Of a DNA stretch of 8,924 nt, positions 1-7,400 are shown piece after piece (within the stretch, counting starts at the first letter, position 1; each line of letters begins with the position of its first letter). Source of the stretch: Phycisphaerae bacterium (GTDB taxonomy: Bacteria; Planctomycetota; Phycisphaerae; UBA1845). A model generated the notes under the pieces. That model was not told the DNA's origin, ran no database searches, and saw nothing but the letters and a program-made list of their open reading frames with translations. Where the stretch lies: positions 1 through 8,924 of the forward strand of contig JANQGB010001049.1 of NCBI GenBank assembly GCA_028277545.1. Direction: 5' to 3'. Position numbers and translations under genes: made by a program.

Positions 1-16
1 GTGCGGGGGCACCCTG

Positions 17-50
17 GACCTCCGCAGGGGAGGTCGTCGAGCAAGTCGAC
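17..50. repeat. Two abutting hairpins with similar 5-nt loops
   Basis: GACCTCC (17-23) pairs perfectly with GGAGGTC (29-35) around loop GCAGG. Immediately after it, GTCGA (36-40) pairs with TCGAC (46-50) around loop GCAAG. No spacer separates the two and the loops differ by one base. No T-run follows, so a canonical intrinsic terminator is not supported. The pair could be the structured end of an RNA or gene to the left, or a protein-binding site. Confidence 0.4.
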
Positions 51-370
51 CGCAGCGATGTCAAGTATACGAGGCCCCGCATTCGTGGCGGGTCTGACCA
101 GGACGCTGTCGTGGCCACGGCAGGATTCGAGGCGTCCGCCCACGGAGGTGTGTGCCCCGGCCCTCCAGCGTGTCGACCTCACACAGGTGGGCTGGTTCTG
201 CGGTGCGCCGGGCCAAGTCAAGGAGGAGAAACAGAATTAGACTGCGGGCGGCCACAGGAAGTGACGAGGTGTGTCGTCGGTTGCAGTCAAGCTGAATGTG
301 GCTGGTGCGACAATGAGTTACACGCAGGTCCCCGCGGATAGGCTGCCGTTCTTGGGTACGGTGACGGTTG

Positions 371-425
371 GCGGGTAGCCCGCGCGCTGCGTCCGAGCTT
401 ACCGAATCGACAGAAGTGTCGGTAA
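371..425. repeat. Pair of small stem-loops
   Basis: GCGGG (371-375) and CCCGC (379-383) form a 5-bp stem with a 3-nt loop. TTACCGA (399-405) and TCGGTAA (419-425) form a perfect 7-bp inverted repeat with a 13-nt spacer. Within that second repeat, CGACA (408-412) and TGTCG (417-421) offer an alternative stem with loop GAAG. No nearby gene explains them. Confidence 0.3.
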
Positions 426-518
426 ACGCGGCAAGATGGTAAAGGTGCGATCATCCGGAAGATGGAGTGACTCGGGCCGGGTGGCGGAGGGCGATGAGGT
501 TTCCAGGGCGTGGTAAGC

Positions 519-538
519 GTCCTAATGTACACTAGGAC
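519..538. promoter_or_regulatory. Operator-like 20-bp near-palindrome
   Basis: GTCCTA (519-524) is matched by TAGGAC (533-538), and the centre TGTACA (526-531) is itself a palindrome. Nine of the ten symmetric pairs match; only A525/C532 breaks symmetry. Two-fold symmetric sites of this length are typical operators for dimeric helix-turn-helix regulators. No regulator gene is in the window and the site is about 320 nt from the promoter candidate, so its target is unknown. Confidence 0.35.
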
Positions 539-607
539 CAAGGCCACTCGTGCCACAGACGCAGGTTCACCGGCGCCCGCGCGAGGTTTGACAAGTGACA
601 CTGACGT

Positions 608-651
608 CGCCCGATCACCGGACGGGCGCCGTACTCGGCGCCGCTCGCCCG
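608..651. repeat. GC-only hairpin with mutually exclusive alternatives
   Basis: GGCGCCG (625-631) and CGGCGCC (636-642) form a perfect 7-bp stem, entirely G-C, closed by TACT. The segment CGGGCG (623-628) can instead pair with CGCCCG on the left (608-613) or CGCCCG on the right (646-651). The three pairings share one strand and cannot all form together. If transcribed, this would be a competing-structure element. No ligand-binding consensus is recognised. Confidence 0.35.
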
Positions 652-825
652 ACAGAGGCCACCCTGGCCACGGTGTGTCCGTGCCCCTGCTCCTCGTTAT
701 ATCGGACGTCCAGACGGTGATTCCCAGCGCGTGCGCGAGTCTGGGCAGACACGGCGTTCTTCGGATCAGCAGAGCGTGCTTCCGCAGGATCGGCGTTGCA
801 GGGCGACCAAACGCCACTGAATCGG

Positions 826-846
826 ACCCGGTGTGCTCCACCGGGT
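826..846. repeat. Perfect 8-bp stem-loop before the operon promoter
   Basis: ACCCGGTG (826-833) pairs perfectly with CACCGGGT (839-846) around the 5-nt loop TGCTC. It ends 11 nt before the -35 candidate. Part of its right arm, GGGTGC (843-848), can alternatively pair with GCACCC (864-869), which lies inside the promoter spacer. No T-run follows. It may insulate the operon from upstream transcription or be a regulator site. Confidence 0.4.
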
Positions 847-857
847 GCCCCGATAAG

Positions 858-886
858 TTGACAGCACCCCCGGTCAACGATACTCT
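858..886 (+). promoter_or_regulatory. Sigma70-type promoter for the VTC-DUF4956-HlyD operon
   Basis: A perfect -35 hexamer TTGACA (858-863) is followed after exactly 17 nt by TACTCT (881-886), which matches the -10 consensus at its first two and last positions. The start site would fall at about 893-898, inside a short GTGTGTGTG tract, giving a leader of roughly 100 nt before the GTG at 996. An inverted repeat, GTTGAC (857-862) and GTCAAC (873-878), covers the -35 box and most of the spacer. A protein bound there would block polymerase, so repression is plausible. The -10 match is weak. Confidence 0.45.
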
Positions 887-982
887 AAATTGTGTGTGTG
901 CCTGAGGGCGGAGCGTACGGCGCCAGCCGATATGCTAAGGGCAGACAATCCTCAAGCCACGGATTCTGTCGCAGTGTCTACC

Positions 983-988
983 AAGGAG
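983..988 (+). promoter_or_regulatory. Ribosome-binding site that decides the GTG start at 996
   Basis: AAGGAG lies 7 nt upstream of GTG at 996, an ideal distance. This supports the 996 start over the internal GTG at 1020, which is eight codons downstream and has no comparable site. Confidence 0.7.
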
Positions 989-995
989 TTGGCCG

Positions 996-1787
996 GTGGC
1001 AGGCGGGTCTGGTCGAGCAGTGAAGTGGCAGCGCTACGAGGCAAAGTACCTCGTGACCGAGAACCAGGCTGCGGCGATTCGTCAGTACTGTCTGGGGCAC
1101 CTGCCACGCGATCCTCACTCCCTCAAACAGCCTGGGCATCGGTATCCGATTCAGTCAGTCTATCTTGACTCGCGCAACGGCGACCTGCTCAGACACACGC
1201 TCGACAGGCATTCCCACCGCTTCAAGCTCCGCGTTCGCACCTACCGACATCGTAACGCGGGATGCGACGTACCGAGCGACGCGCCGGCGTTTTGCGAAGT
1301 GAAACGTAAGACCTACGGCGTGGTGGAGAAGGTGCGGGCCCCCGTCCCGTTCCACATGGCTACCTCTCTGCTGTGGCCGGAGGCAGCCCGCGATGCCGGC
1401 GCGGAGGCAGGTGACGTGCGCGACCGGCCGGACTTGAACGAGTTCCAGGTTCTGCGCACTCGGATTCAGGCCCGGCCCTGTGTTGGCATCTTCTACATGC
1501 GCGAGGCGTTCGAAGGCAAGTCGCTCGAGCGCGTCCGGGTGACCCTGGACCGTGACCTTCATTACGGCCAGCTCAATCACTCCGGCGCCGCGCCACAATC
1601 AACCTGGCGGCCGGTTAACGTCCGGGACGTGATCCTGGAAGTGAAGTTCACGAACACCTATCCGTTCTGGGTGGCTGATATGCTGCGTCGCGTCGAGGTG
1701 CAGCGTCGCGGCGTGTGCAAGTACGTGCTGTGCTCGCAGGCGGCTGGGGCCTTCCGATTCGTTGCTCCTCCTCTCAGCGAGGTTTGA
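996..1787 (+). CDS. VTC-domain protein (polyphosphate polymerase-like)
   Basis: The 263-residue product has the tunnel-fold VTC domain found in the catalytic subunit of the yeast vacuolar transporter chaperone and in many bacterial proteins annotated as polyphosphate polymerases. These make polyphosphate from nucleoside triphosphate, releasing the diphosphate. Visible family motifs run in order: RYEAKYLV near the N-terminus (R13, E15, K17), YPIQSVYLDS (50-59), KLRVRTY (77-83), CEVKRK (100-105), ILEVKF (213-218, with E215 as the likely metal ligand) and CKYV (241-244). The basic and acidic residues expected to line the tunnel are therefore present, which suggests an active enzyme; matching them to yeast residues is inference. 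There is no signal peptide or membrane segment, so it is cytosolic. GTG start with a strong ribosome-binding site. First gene of a tight operon; the next gene starts 1 nt after its stop. VTC genes next to DUF4956 genes are a common bacterial pairing. Confidence 0.88.
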   Translation: MAGGSGRAVKWQRYEAKYLVTENQAAAIRQYCLGHLPRDPHSLKQPGHRYPIQSVYLDSRNGDLLRHTLDRHSHRFKLRVRTYRHRNAGCDVPSDAPAFCEVKRKTYGVVEKVRAPVPFHMATSLLWPEAARDAGAEAGDVRDRPDLNEFQVLRTRIQARPCVGIFYMREAFEGKSLERVRVTLDRDLHYGQLNHSGAAPQSTWRPVNVRDVILEVKFTNTYPFWVADMLRRVEVQRRGVCKYVLCSQAAGAFRFVAPPLSEV

Positions 1788-1788
1788 G

Positions 1789-2499
1789 ATGGGCGGCCTT
1801 GATTCGCTCTTTCAGCTTGGGCAAGCGGCGCCGACCAATCTTGTCGAGCGCTTGCTGCTCGGACTGTTGGTCGCCTTCGCCGTAGGCCAACTGAACGCCT
1901 GGGTCTACAAGTGGAGCCATCGCGGCGTATCCTACTCGCGTTCCTTCACCCAGGCTCTGGTGCTGATCACCATCGTCTCCGCCCTGAGTATGGCACTGGT
2001 GGTCACCAACGTCCTGGCAGTATTCGGCCTGTTGGGTGGCTTGGCCATCATCCGGTTCCGGACGGTCGTCAGGGACGCCCGGGATACGGCCTACGTCTTT
2101 CTTTGCCTGATCTGCGGGCTTGCCGCCGGGTTCGGTTTCTATATCGCGTCGATCATCGGGGCCATCGTAGCCAACCTGACGGCCCTCTATTTGCACAAGA
2201 CGGAGTTTGGTTCGTGGCACAGGGTGGACAACCTCCTGCGTTTCGAGGTCGCGGCCTCGGCGCTGAGGAGCGCTGCGGTGGACACGGTTTTGTCGCGTTT
2301 CTGCCGCCAGCACGCCGTAATCTCCGTAGACGACTTGCCGACGCTCGAGCCCAGCGCCCCGGCCAATTGTGAATGCTCATACAGGGTACGTCTCCGCGAC
2401 CCGGACCAGGGGCTCGAGCTGGTAAGCGCGCTCAAGGAAGCCACGCAGGCCAGGGCGGTCCACCTGCTCGTCGAGCAGGGCAACGAGGATGTGGCCTAG
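1789..2499 (+). CDS. DUF4956 family membrane protein
   Basis: The 236-residue product is a polytopic membrane protein of the DUF4956 family. Hydrophobic segments lie at about 21-40, 55-75, 76-89, 101-118 and 119-136. The family hallmark is clear: a Gly-rich segment running into IIRFRTVVRDARDTAY (87-102), followed by a further hydrophobic hairpin. Residues from about 140 to 236 form a soluble C-terminal domain, presumably cytosolic. The biochemical role of DUF4956 is not established. Its usual genomic partners are VTC-domain and CotH genes, both present here. I chose the ATG at 1789, preceded by GCGAGG (1777-1782), over an in-frame TTG at 1762 that would overlap the VTC gene and has no ribosome-binding site. 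The 1-nt gap from the previous stop implies translational coupling. Confidence 0.88.
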   Translation: MGGLDSLFQLGQAAPTNLVERLLLGLLVAFAVGQLNAWVYKWSHRGVSYSRSFTQALVLITIVSALSMALVVTNVLAVFGLLGGLAIIRFRTVVRDARDTAYVFLCLICGLAAGFGFYIASIIGAIVANLTALYLHKTEFGSWHRVDNLLRFEVAASALRSAAVDTVLSRFCRQHAVISVDDLPTLEPSAPANCECSYRVRLRDPDQGLELVSALKEATQARAVHLLVEQGNEDVA

Positions 2500-2517
2500 C
2501 AGGGAGAGTCGGTAACG

Positions 2518-3681
2518 ATGGCCGAGGCGCACGACGTGATACCTAAACGGCGAGGTCGCACTCTGACGCGCCGCTTGGTCGTCGGCGTTCTGCCTACCGT
2601 AGTCTGGCTGGCCGCCATCGCTGCGGCCTGCCAGCTCTACTACCGCCTGCAGGTCGCGGTCACGGTGACCGGCTATGCCGAAGACGGGGCGGTCAAGCTT
2701 TCTCACCCGGAACCAGGCGTGGTGCGGTACGTTCACGTCCGACTGCACGACCGGGTGACCAGTGAACAGATTCTCGTAGAGATGGACGATCAGGCCGAAA
2801 GGGCCACTCTGGCGAGCATCGAGAAGGACATCGAGCGACTGAAGGCGGACGTAGTAAGCCAGAGACGGCAGCTTGAAGCCGACAACGCCCGGGCGACGGC
2901 CGATGTCGTGGATCTCACCCGGCGGTTTGCAGTCGACCGCGAGACTGCCCACGTCGACTACCTGGCCGAAATCGCGCGAGATGCCCGCGATCGCATCCTG
3001 CTCCGCGGAGCCCACGTCGAACTGGAGATCCTGCGCCCCTTGTACAAGGACGGTCAGGCCCCTTGGCGGGAACTGAATGACATTCAGACCACGGTCGACT
3101 CCTTGACCGCTGATATCGAGCGAAACGCCGAGACTCTGAAGCGGAAGAGGCTGGCGTACGAGGAGGCGGACCGCCGCTGGGCGGACTACGTTCGCCGCGA
3201 GGCAGTTGCGGTACCCTACGAGCCTGTTCTGACGCCGCTACGCCTGACCGTGGAAGTGCGGAAGAGGGAGTTGCAGGAGTTGGTGCATCATATCGATGCC
3301 CACGTGTTGCGGTCGCCGATCGAAGGCCAGGTGACAGACCTGGGCGCTCGCACCGGCGATCACGTTCTGCCCGGTTCCGTGCTGGTCATGGTGTCGCCAA
3401 CCTCCACGAACAGAGTCGTGGCCTACCTGCCGGAGCAGGCGGCGTTATCCACGCAGGTAGGCACCCTGGTGCGAGTAACTCCGCTGGCCAACCCGACCGA
3501 TGCGCGGCGCGAGTACACCGGCAAGACGATCAGCCTGTCAGCGGCGATAACAGAAGCCCCCCTGCGCCACCGCACGGTTTCGACACTCCCCATGTGGGGC
3601 CGCAGCATGGTCGTTGAACTCACCGGCGACGCCTACCTGCTCCCCGGAGAAGCCGTCGCACTCAGCTCCCTGAGCGATTGA
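2518..3681 (+). CDS. HlyD-like membrane-fusion/periplasmic adaptor protein
   Basis: The 387-residue product looks like a periplasmic adaptor of the HlyD/RND membrane-fusion type. After a basic N-terminus (KRRGR, RR), one membrane segment spans about 20-42, so most of the protein is outside the inner membrane. A first lipoyl-like half follows (about 48-92, with PGVVRYVHVRLHDRV). A long charged helical hairpin runs from about 95 to 260, and a second lipoyl-like half contains LRSPIEGQVTDLGARTGD (264-281). A beta-barrel and C-terminal region complete it. Such adaptors normally link an inner-membrane pump to an outer-membrane channel, but no ABC, RND or TolC gene is in the window. The start ATG has AGGGAG at 2501-2506 upstream, a rather long spacing. 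It follows the DUF4956 gene by 18 nt, so it is the third operon gene. The adaptor call is confident; the transported substrate, if any, is unknown. Confidence 0.8.
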   Translation: MAEAHDVIPKRRGRTLTRRLVVGVLPTVVWLAAIAAACQLYYRLQVAVTVTGYAEDGAVKLSHPEPGVVRYVHVRLHDRVTSEQILVEMDDQAERATLASIEKDIERLKADVVSQRRQLEADNARATADVVDLTRRFAVDRETAHVDYLAEIARDARDRILLRGAHVELEILRPLYKDGQAPWRELNDIQTTVDSLTADIERNAETLKRKRLAYEEADRRWADYVRREAVAVPYEPVLTPLRLTVEVRKRELQELVHHIDAHVLRSPIEGQVTDLGARTGDHVLPGSVLVMVSPTSTNRVVAYLPEQAALSTQVGTLVRVTPLANPTDARREYTGKTISLSAAITEAPLRHRTVSTLPMWGRSMVVELTGDAYLLPGEAVALSSLSD

Positions 3682-3689
3682 CTCCTGAT

Positions 3690-3709
3690 TCGCGCCGTCG
3701 CCCGCGCGA
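3690..3709 (+). terminator. GC-rich stem-loop after the operon, possible U-less terminator
   Basis: TCGCGC (3690-3695) pairs perfectly with GCGCGA (3704-3709) around an 8-nt loop, starting 9 nt after the stop codon of the adaptor gene. No T-run follows, so it is not a canonical intrinsic terminator. A second stem-loop at 3797-3816 (CCGGC/GCCGG with loop CGA, extended by three pairs past one bulge) could act with it. Position is the main support. Confidence 0.3.
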
Positions 3710-4045
3710 TGGGCCGACTGGCTATGCTTCAGGCCATGCTCCCGCCCCAACCGCGCCCCGGGACTAAACACCGCGGCGTAGCTGCGTCCGTCTGTATCGC
3801 CGGCCGAGCCGGACGAAGCACCCTGCACAGCATGCTCGCGGGTTGTGGCCGGTGCCGGATCCAGGCTGCCGAGTCGCGTTGATTCAAGACCCGCACGCCT
3901 GCCGTCGGTTACCGGTCCTGGTGTCAATAACCAGTGGCATAGGAGGCCTCCGAGCTGGTGTGTGACTGCAATCTCGGGCCGAATGTCGGGGCTGCGTAGC
4001 GGTGGCGCCAGTGACGCTTCATTCTGTCAGGATTCGGGACGAAAC

Positions 4046-4074
4046 TCGCCATGATCAGCCGAGTCTGCTAAAAT
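4046..4074 (+). promoter_or_regulatory. Extended -10 promoter candidate for the CotH gene
   Basis: TGCTAAAAT (4066-4074) is an extended -10 element: TG, one base, then TAAAAT with five of six consensus positions. Exactly 17 nt upstream lies TCGCCA (4046-4051), a four-of-six match to TTGACA. It is one of the few A/T-rich spots in the gap. Initiation near 4081 would give a leader of about 400 nt before the ATG at 4483. No better promoter was found closer to the gene: TTGACT at 4426-4431 lacks a -10 partner. Confidence 0.45.
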
Positions 4075-4192
4075 GTTACTGGGGTACGAGACTTGGGACT
4101 GCAGACCTGCATGGCTGTGCTCGCGTGGGCGATGTAGGCAACTTCCGCATCCCGGTCGCTGACAACGGCACTCGGCGCACGCCCAACCGGTT

Positions 4193-4224
4193 CGCCCTCG
4201 GCCGAGCGAAGCGGATAGAGGGCG
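4193..4224 (+). other. Leader stem-loop
   Basis: CGCCCTC (4193-4199) pairs perfectly with GAGGGCG (4218-4224) across 18 nt. The left arm overlaps a 10-bp palindrome, CTCGGCCGAG (4197-4206), so two alternative folds are possible. It lies in the presumed transcribed leader of the CotH gene. Confidence 0.3.
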
Positions 4225-4300
4225 CGTGCAGCCGAGGTGGGGTAATCCACAGTCAGTCCAGCAGGGCGACGCGGGCACGCGACGGTGCGGAGGGCAGACT

Positions 4301-4330
4301 CCTGGAGCCGTGCAACGACCCGGCTCCAGG
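4301..4330 (+). other. Perfect 10-bp stem hairpin in the CotH leader
   Basis: CCTGGAGCCG (4301-4310) is the exact reverse complement of CGGCTCCAGG (4321-4330), with loop TGCAACGACC. It is the strongest inverted repeat seen in the window. It lies 152 nt before the ATG of the giant gene and downstream of the promoter candidate. No T-run follows, so it is better read as a leader structure, pause or stability element, or protein site than as an intrinsic terminator. Confidence 0.55.
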
Positions 4331-4482
4331 GAGCGGGGAAGCAAGCGTGGGGGGAGCAGTGCGCTAGACGTGAGAGCCGCGTGTCTTGCGTCAGGGCAAC
4401 GGAGTCCGCGCCCCTCATCGCCATCTTGACTCAAGCGCATCGTCCGCCCATGAGCGGCGATTACCGGGGGGAGCAGCTAATC

Positions 4483-7400
4483 ATGAAGAGGCGAACCAGC
4501 ACGCTCGCGACCATACTCGGTCTGTGCTTCGCCTTATGCGATAGAGCCGGTGCGGACGTCGTTATCAGCGAGATCATGTATCACCCGGCCTCCGAAGTGA
4601 GCAGCGAGGAGTTTCTCGAACTGTTCAACACGGGGGCGTCGGCGGTTGACCTGGCTGGCTGGTGTGTCTCCGGAATCGACTTTTGCTTCGGCGCTGGCGC
4701 CTCGATAGGGGATGGCGAGTACCTGGTTCTCGCCGAGGATGCAGCCCAGTTTCAGGCGACGTACGGCTTCCCACCTGACGGCGTGTACAGCGGCAAGCTG
4801 AGTAACGCCGGAGAGCTGCTGGAACTGCTGGATGCAAGCACTACTGTCGTAGACCAGGTTGCGTACGGCGACGAGGGGGATTGGCCAGTCACCCCGGACG
4901 GTCTGGGTCCGAGCCTGGAGCGAATTGACCCCACCCTGGACGGTGATACGCCAAGAAACTGGCGGGCCTCGGTGAATGCGGCCGGGCATACCGCCGGCGC
5001 GGTCAACAGTGTCGATGCGGTCGGTCTGCCCCCGTGGATCAGCGAGGTTCAATACCCGATTGAGCCATCGCCGGGCGATCCGGTTACGGTCACTGCCACT
5101 ATCGAAGACGCCTCCACCGTGGGGCTGACCTACGTCGTCGACTTTGACGCGGAAGTCGCGCTGACCATGTTCGACGACGGCGCCCACGGCGACGGCGCAA
5201 GCGGAGACGGCGTTTACGGGGTCACCATTCCGGGCCAGCCGGCTGCCACGCTGGTTCGCTTTCGCATAGAGACCAGCGGCGCCACCGGCGTGATGCAGCA
5301 TCCCCGGGACGACGACACGGTCAACTACGTGGGCACGATGGTGGCGGATCCTTCACTCGTCACGGCGCTGCCGGTGTTCCATTGGTTTATCGACCCCGCG
5401 GACTACCAGGCGGCGCTCGATCACGCCAGCACCAATGATGTGGAACCTGCGGTTCTGTATCATGATTCGGTCCTGTACGACAACATCCAGATCCGGGTGC
5501 GCGGGCAGACGTCGCGAACCTGGCCCAAAAAGCAGTGGAAGTTCAGGTTCCCGGTCGGCCACGACTTCTTTCATCCAGACCTGGTCCCCGTCGCGGTGGA
5601 TCAGCTCAACATGCAGAGCAACTATTCGGACAAGAGCTACTGTCGCGAGATCCTGTCCTACGAGACCTTTCGAGCCGCAGGGAGTCCGTCCAGCCTGGCT
5701 TTTCACGTGCGCTTGCAGCAGAACGGAGAGTTCTACGGCCTGTATACCTACCTGGAGGCCATGGATGCCGATTACCTGGCGCGCAACGGGCTTGACAAGG
5801 ATGGCGCCTGGTACAAGGCCTTTGACGACTGTCGCTACCGGACGCTGGAGGATCTTCCCGATCGCTACGAGAAGGAGAGACGGGTCCACGAGGACTACCT
5901 GGATCTCTTCACCTTCCTGGACGGCCTGAATAATCTGTCGGGCCAGGCCAGGACGGACTTCCTCTTCGACAACCTGGACATCCCCGGGATGGTGAACTAC
6001 CTGGCGGCCACCAACATCATACACAACAACGACCATATCAAGAAGAACTACTTCTTCTATCGGGATTCGGACGGCACCCAGCGCTGGGTAATGCATCCCT
6101 GGGACATGGATCTCACGATGGGTCGAAATTTCGGCGGCGGCGGCGGTGTTCTCGGAGACGTCATCTGGGCCGATAACGACGACATAGGGCGACCGAACGT
6201 TTCTCCCAGCCATCCGCTGTTCGGCGATGCCGACCACCAGAAGTGGGACAACCTCTGGAATAGATTGATTCACAGGCTTTACGAAATACCAGCGTTCCAC
6301 GACATGTACCACCGGCGCCTGCGGTCGCTGATGGACGAATTGCTGTTTGACGGTCGGTTTGAGGACCGGATCGACGAACTGGCGGCTCCGTTGGCCGCCG
6401 AGGTCGACGCCGATCGCGCCAAATGGGGCTGGTACGGGCAGGACCAGACGCTGGAACAGGCCATTGACCTCATCAAGAACGACTACCTGCCGCGCCGGCG
6501 GCACCATCTATTCGTGAACCATCGGGTCCCTGGTGAGATTCCGCCCGCGCAATCGCCAGCACCGCAGGTGATCATCAACGAACTGATGTACGCGCCGGCG
6601 GGCGTTGCGGACGCGGAATTCGTCGAGCTGTATAACCCCTCCGTGGACGAGTCGGTGGATCTATCCGGCTGGCGACTCGAGGGCGTGGGCTTGACCTTCC
6701 CAAACGGTACCGTGTTGCTGCCAGAGGATTACCTGGTTGTCGTTCGGCACGATGTCACTTTTCGGGCGACGTACGGCAGCGGGATTTACGTAGCGGCGGA
6801 GTATGGTGGCCGACTGAACAACGCCGGCGAGGGCCTGGTCCTGCTGGACAGTCAGCGCCGCTCGGTCGACGTGGTGCGCTACGACGACCAGGCGCCCTGG
6901 CCGACCTCGCCCGACGGAACCGGACCCTCGCTGGAGCTCATCGATCAGGCCGGCGACAACGGGCGGGTCGCCAACTGGGAGGCCAGCGTGCCTGACGGTG
7001 GCACGCCCGGCGCCCCTAACAGCGTACAAGGAACGGTGCCGGCGATCCCGGCCCTGTATCTCAATGAAGTTTCGCCCTCGAACGTCTCCATGATCGCGGA
7101 CGAGCAGGGCGACTTCGATCCCTGGCTTGAACTCTACAATGCGTCGGCGTCGACGATCGATCTGAGCGGCATGTTGCTGAGCGACGACTACGGCTTGCCG
7201 GCCCAGTGGGCGGTTCCGGATGGGACGCAACTGGCCGCCGGGGCGTGGCTGGTGGTATGGATGGATGGGGAGCCGTCAGAAGGGCCCCTGCACACCAGTT
7301 TCGCCCTGAATCCGCTGACCGGATCGGTGGCCTTGTATCTGCCCGATGAAACGCTGGTCGATTACCTAAACTACGATGCTCTTGCTGCGGACGTGTCCTA

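Larger units (their letters stand above)
1..995. other. Gene-poor upstream region rich in inverted repeats
   Basis: No reading frame here has a recognisable domain, a good ribosome-binding site at its start, or protein-like composition. The longest frames (287-877 on minus, 510-905 on plus) translate to Arg/Pro/Ser/Thr-rich sequence typical of random GC-rich DNA. What can be seen is a series of inverted repeats (17-35, 36-50, 106-123, 371-383, 399-425, 519-538, 608-651, 826-846, 857-878) and a promoter candidate at 858-886. The left part may also contain the 3' flank of a gene outside the window. I see no tRNA, rRNA or known riboswitch signature. Confidence 0.6.
3682..4482. other. Long intergenic region with structured leader
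   Basis: This 801-nt gap has no credible gene. Frames at 4002-4367 (plus) and 4027-4440 (minus) lack ribosome-binding sites and family features. It holds hairpins just after the operon (3690-3709, 3797-3816), a 10-bp palindrome GGAGGCCTCC (3942-3951), an extended -10 promoter candidate (4046-4074), a short dyad TGCAG-AC-CTGCA (4100-4111), and two stems in the presumed leader of the giant gene (4193-4224 and 4301-4330). No known riboswitch class was recognised. Confidence 0.6.

Noticed and set aside
220..226. Strong Shine-Dalgarno-like AAGGAGG
   Set aside because: No start codon follows at a usable distance; the next codons read AAT TAG in the plausible frame.
588..593. Second TTGACA in the upstream region
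   Set aside because: No A/T-rich -10 hexamer occurs 16-18 nt downstream.
287..877. 196-codon minus-strand frame in the upstream region
   Set aside because: Composition is rich in Arg, Pro, Ser and Thr with no domain, and no ribosome-binding site supports the start.
510..905. 131-codon plus-strand frame
   Set aside because: Random-like composition; it runs through the promoter candidate and has no recognisable family.
1762..1788. Earlier in-frame TTG start for the DUF4956 gene
   Set aside because: It would overlap the VTC gene and lacks a ribosome-binding site, whereas ATG at 1789 has GCGAGG at a proper distance.
4002..4367. 121-codon plus-strand frame in the second gap
   Set aside because: No ribosome-binding site, no domain, and it overlaps the promoter candidate and the leader hairpins.
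4425..4431. TTGACT close to the giant gene as a -35 box
   Set aside because: The expected -10 position is GC-rich with no resemblance to TATAAT.
5353..6507. Long open frame (384 codons) on the minus strand
   Set aside because: It lies antisense to the CotH domain, whose protein motifs are clear on the plus strand. Its Val/Ile/Gln/Arg-rich translation matches no family and is an effect of GC-rich codon use.
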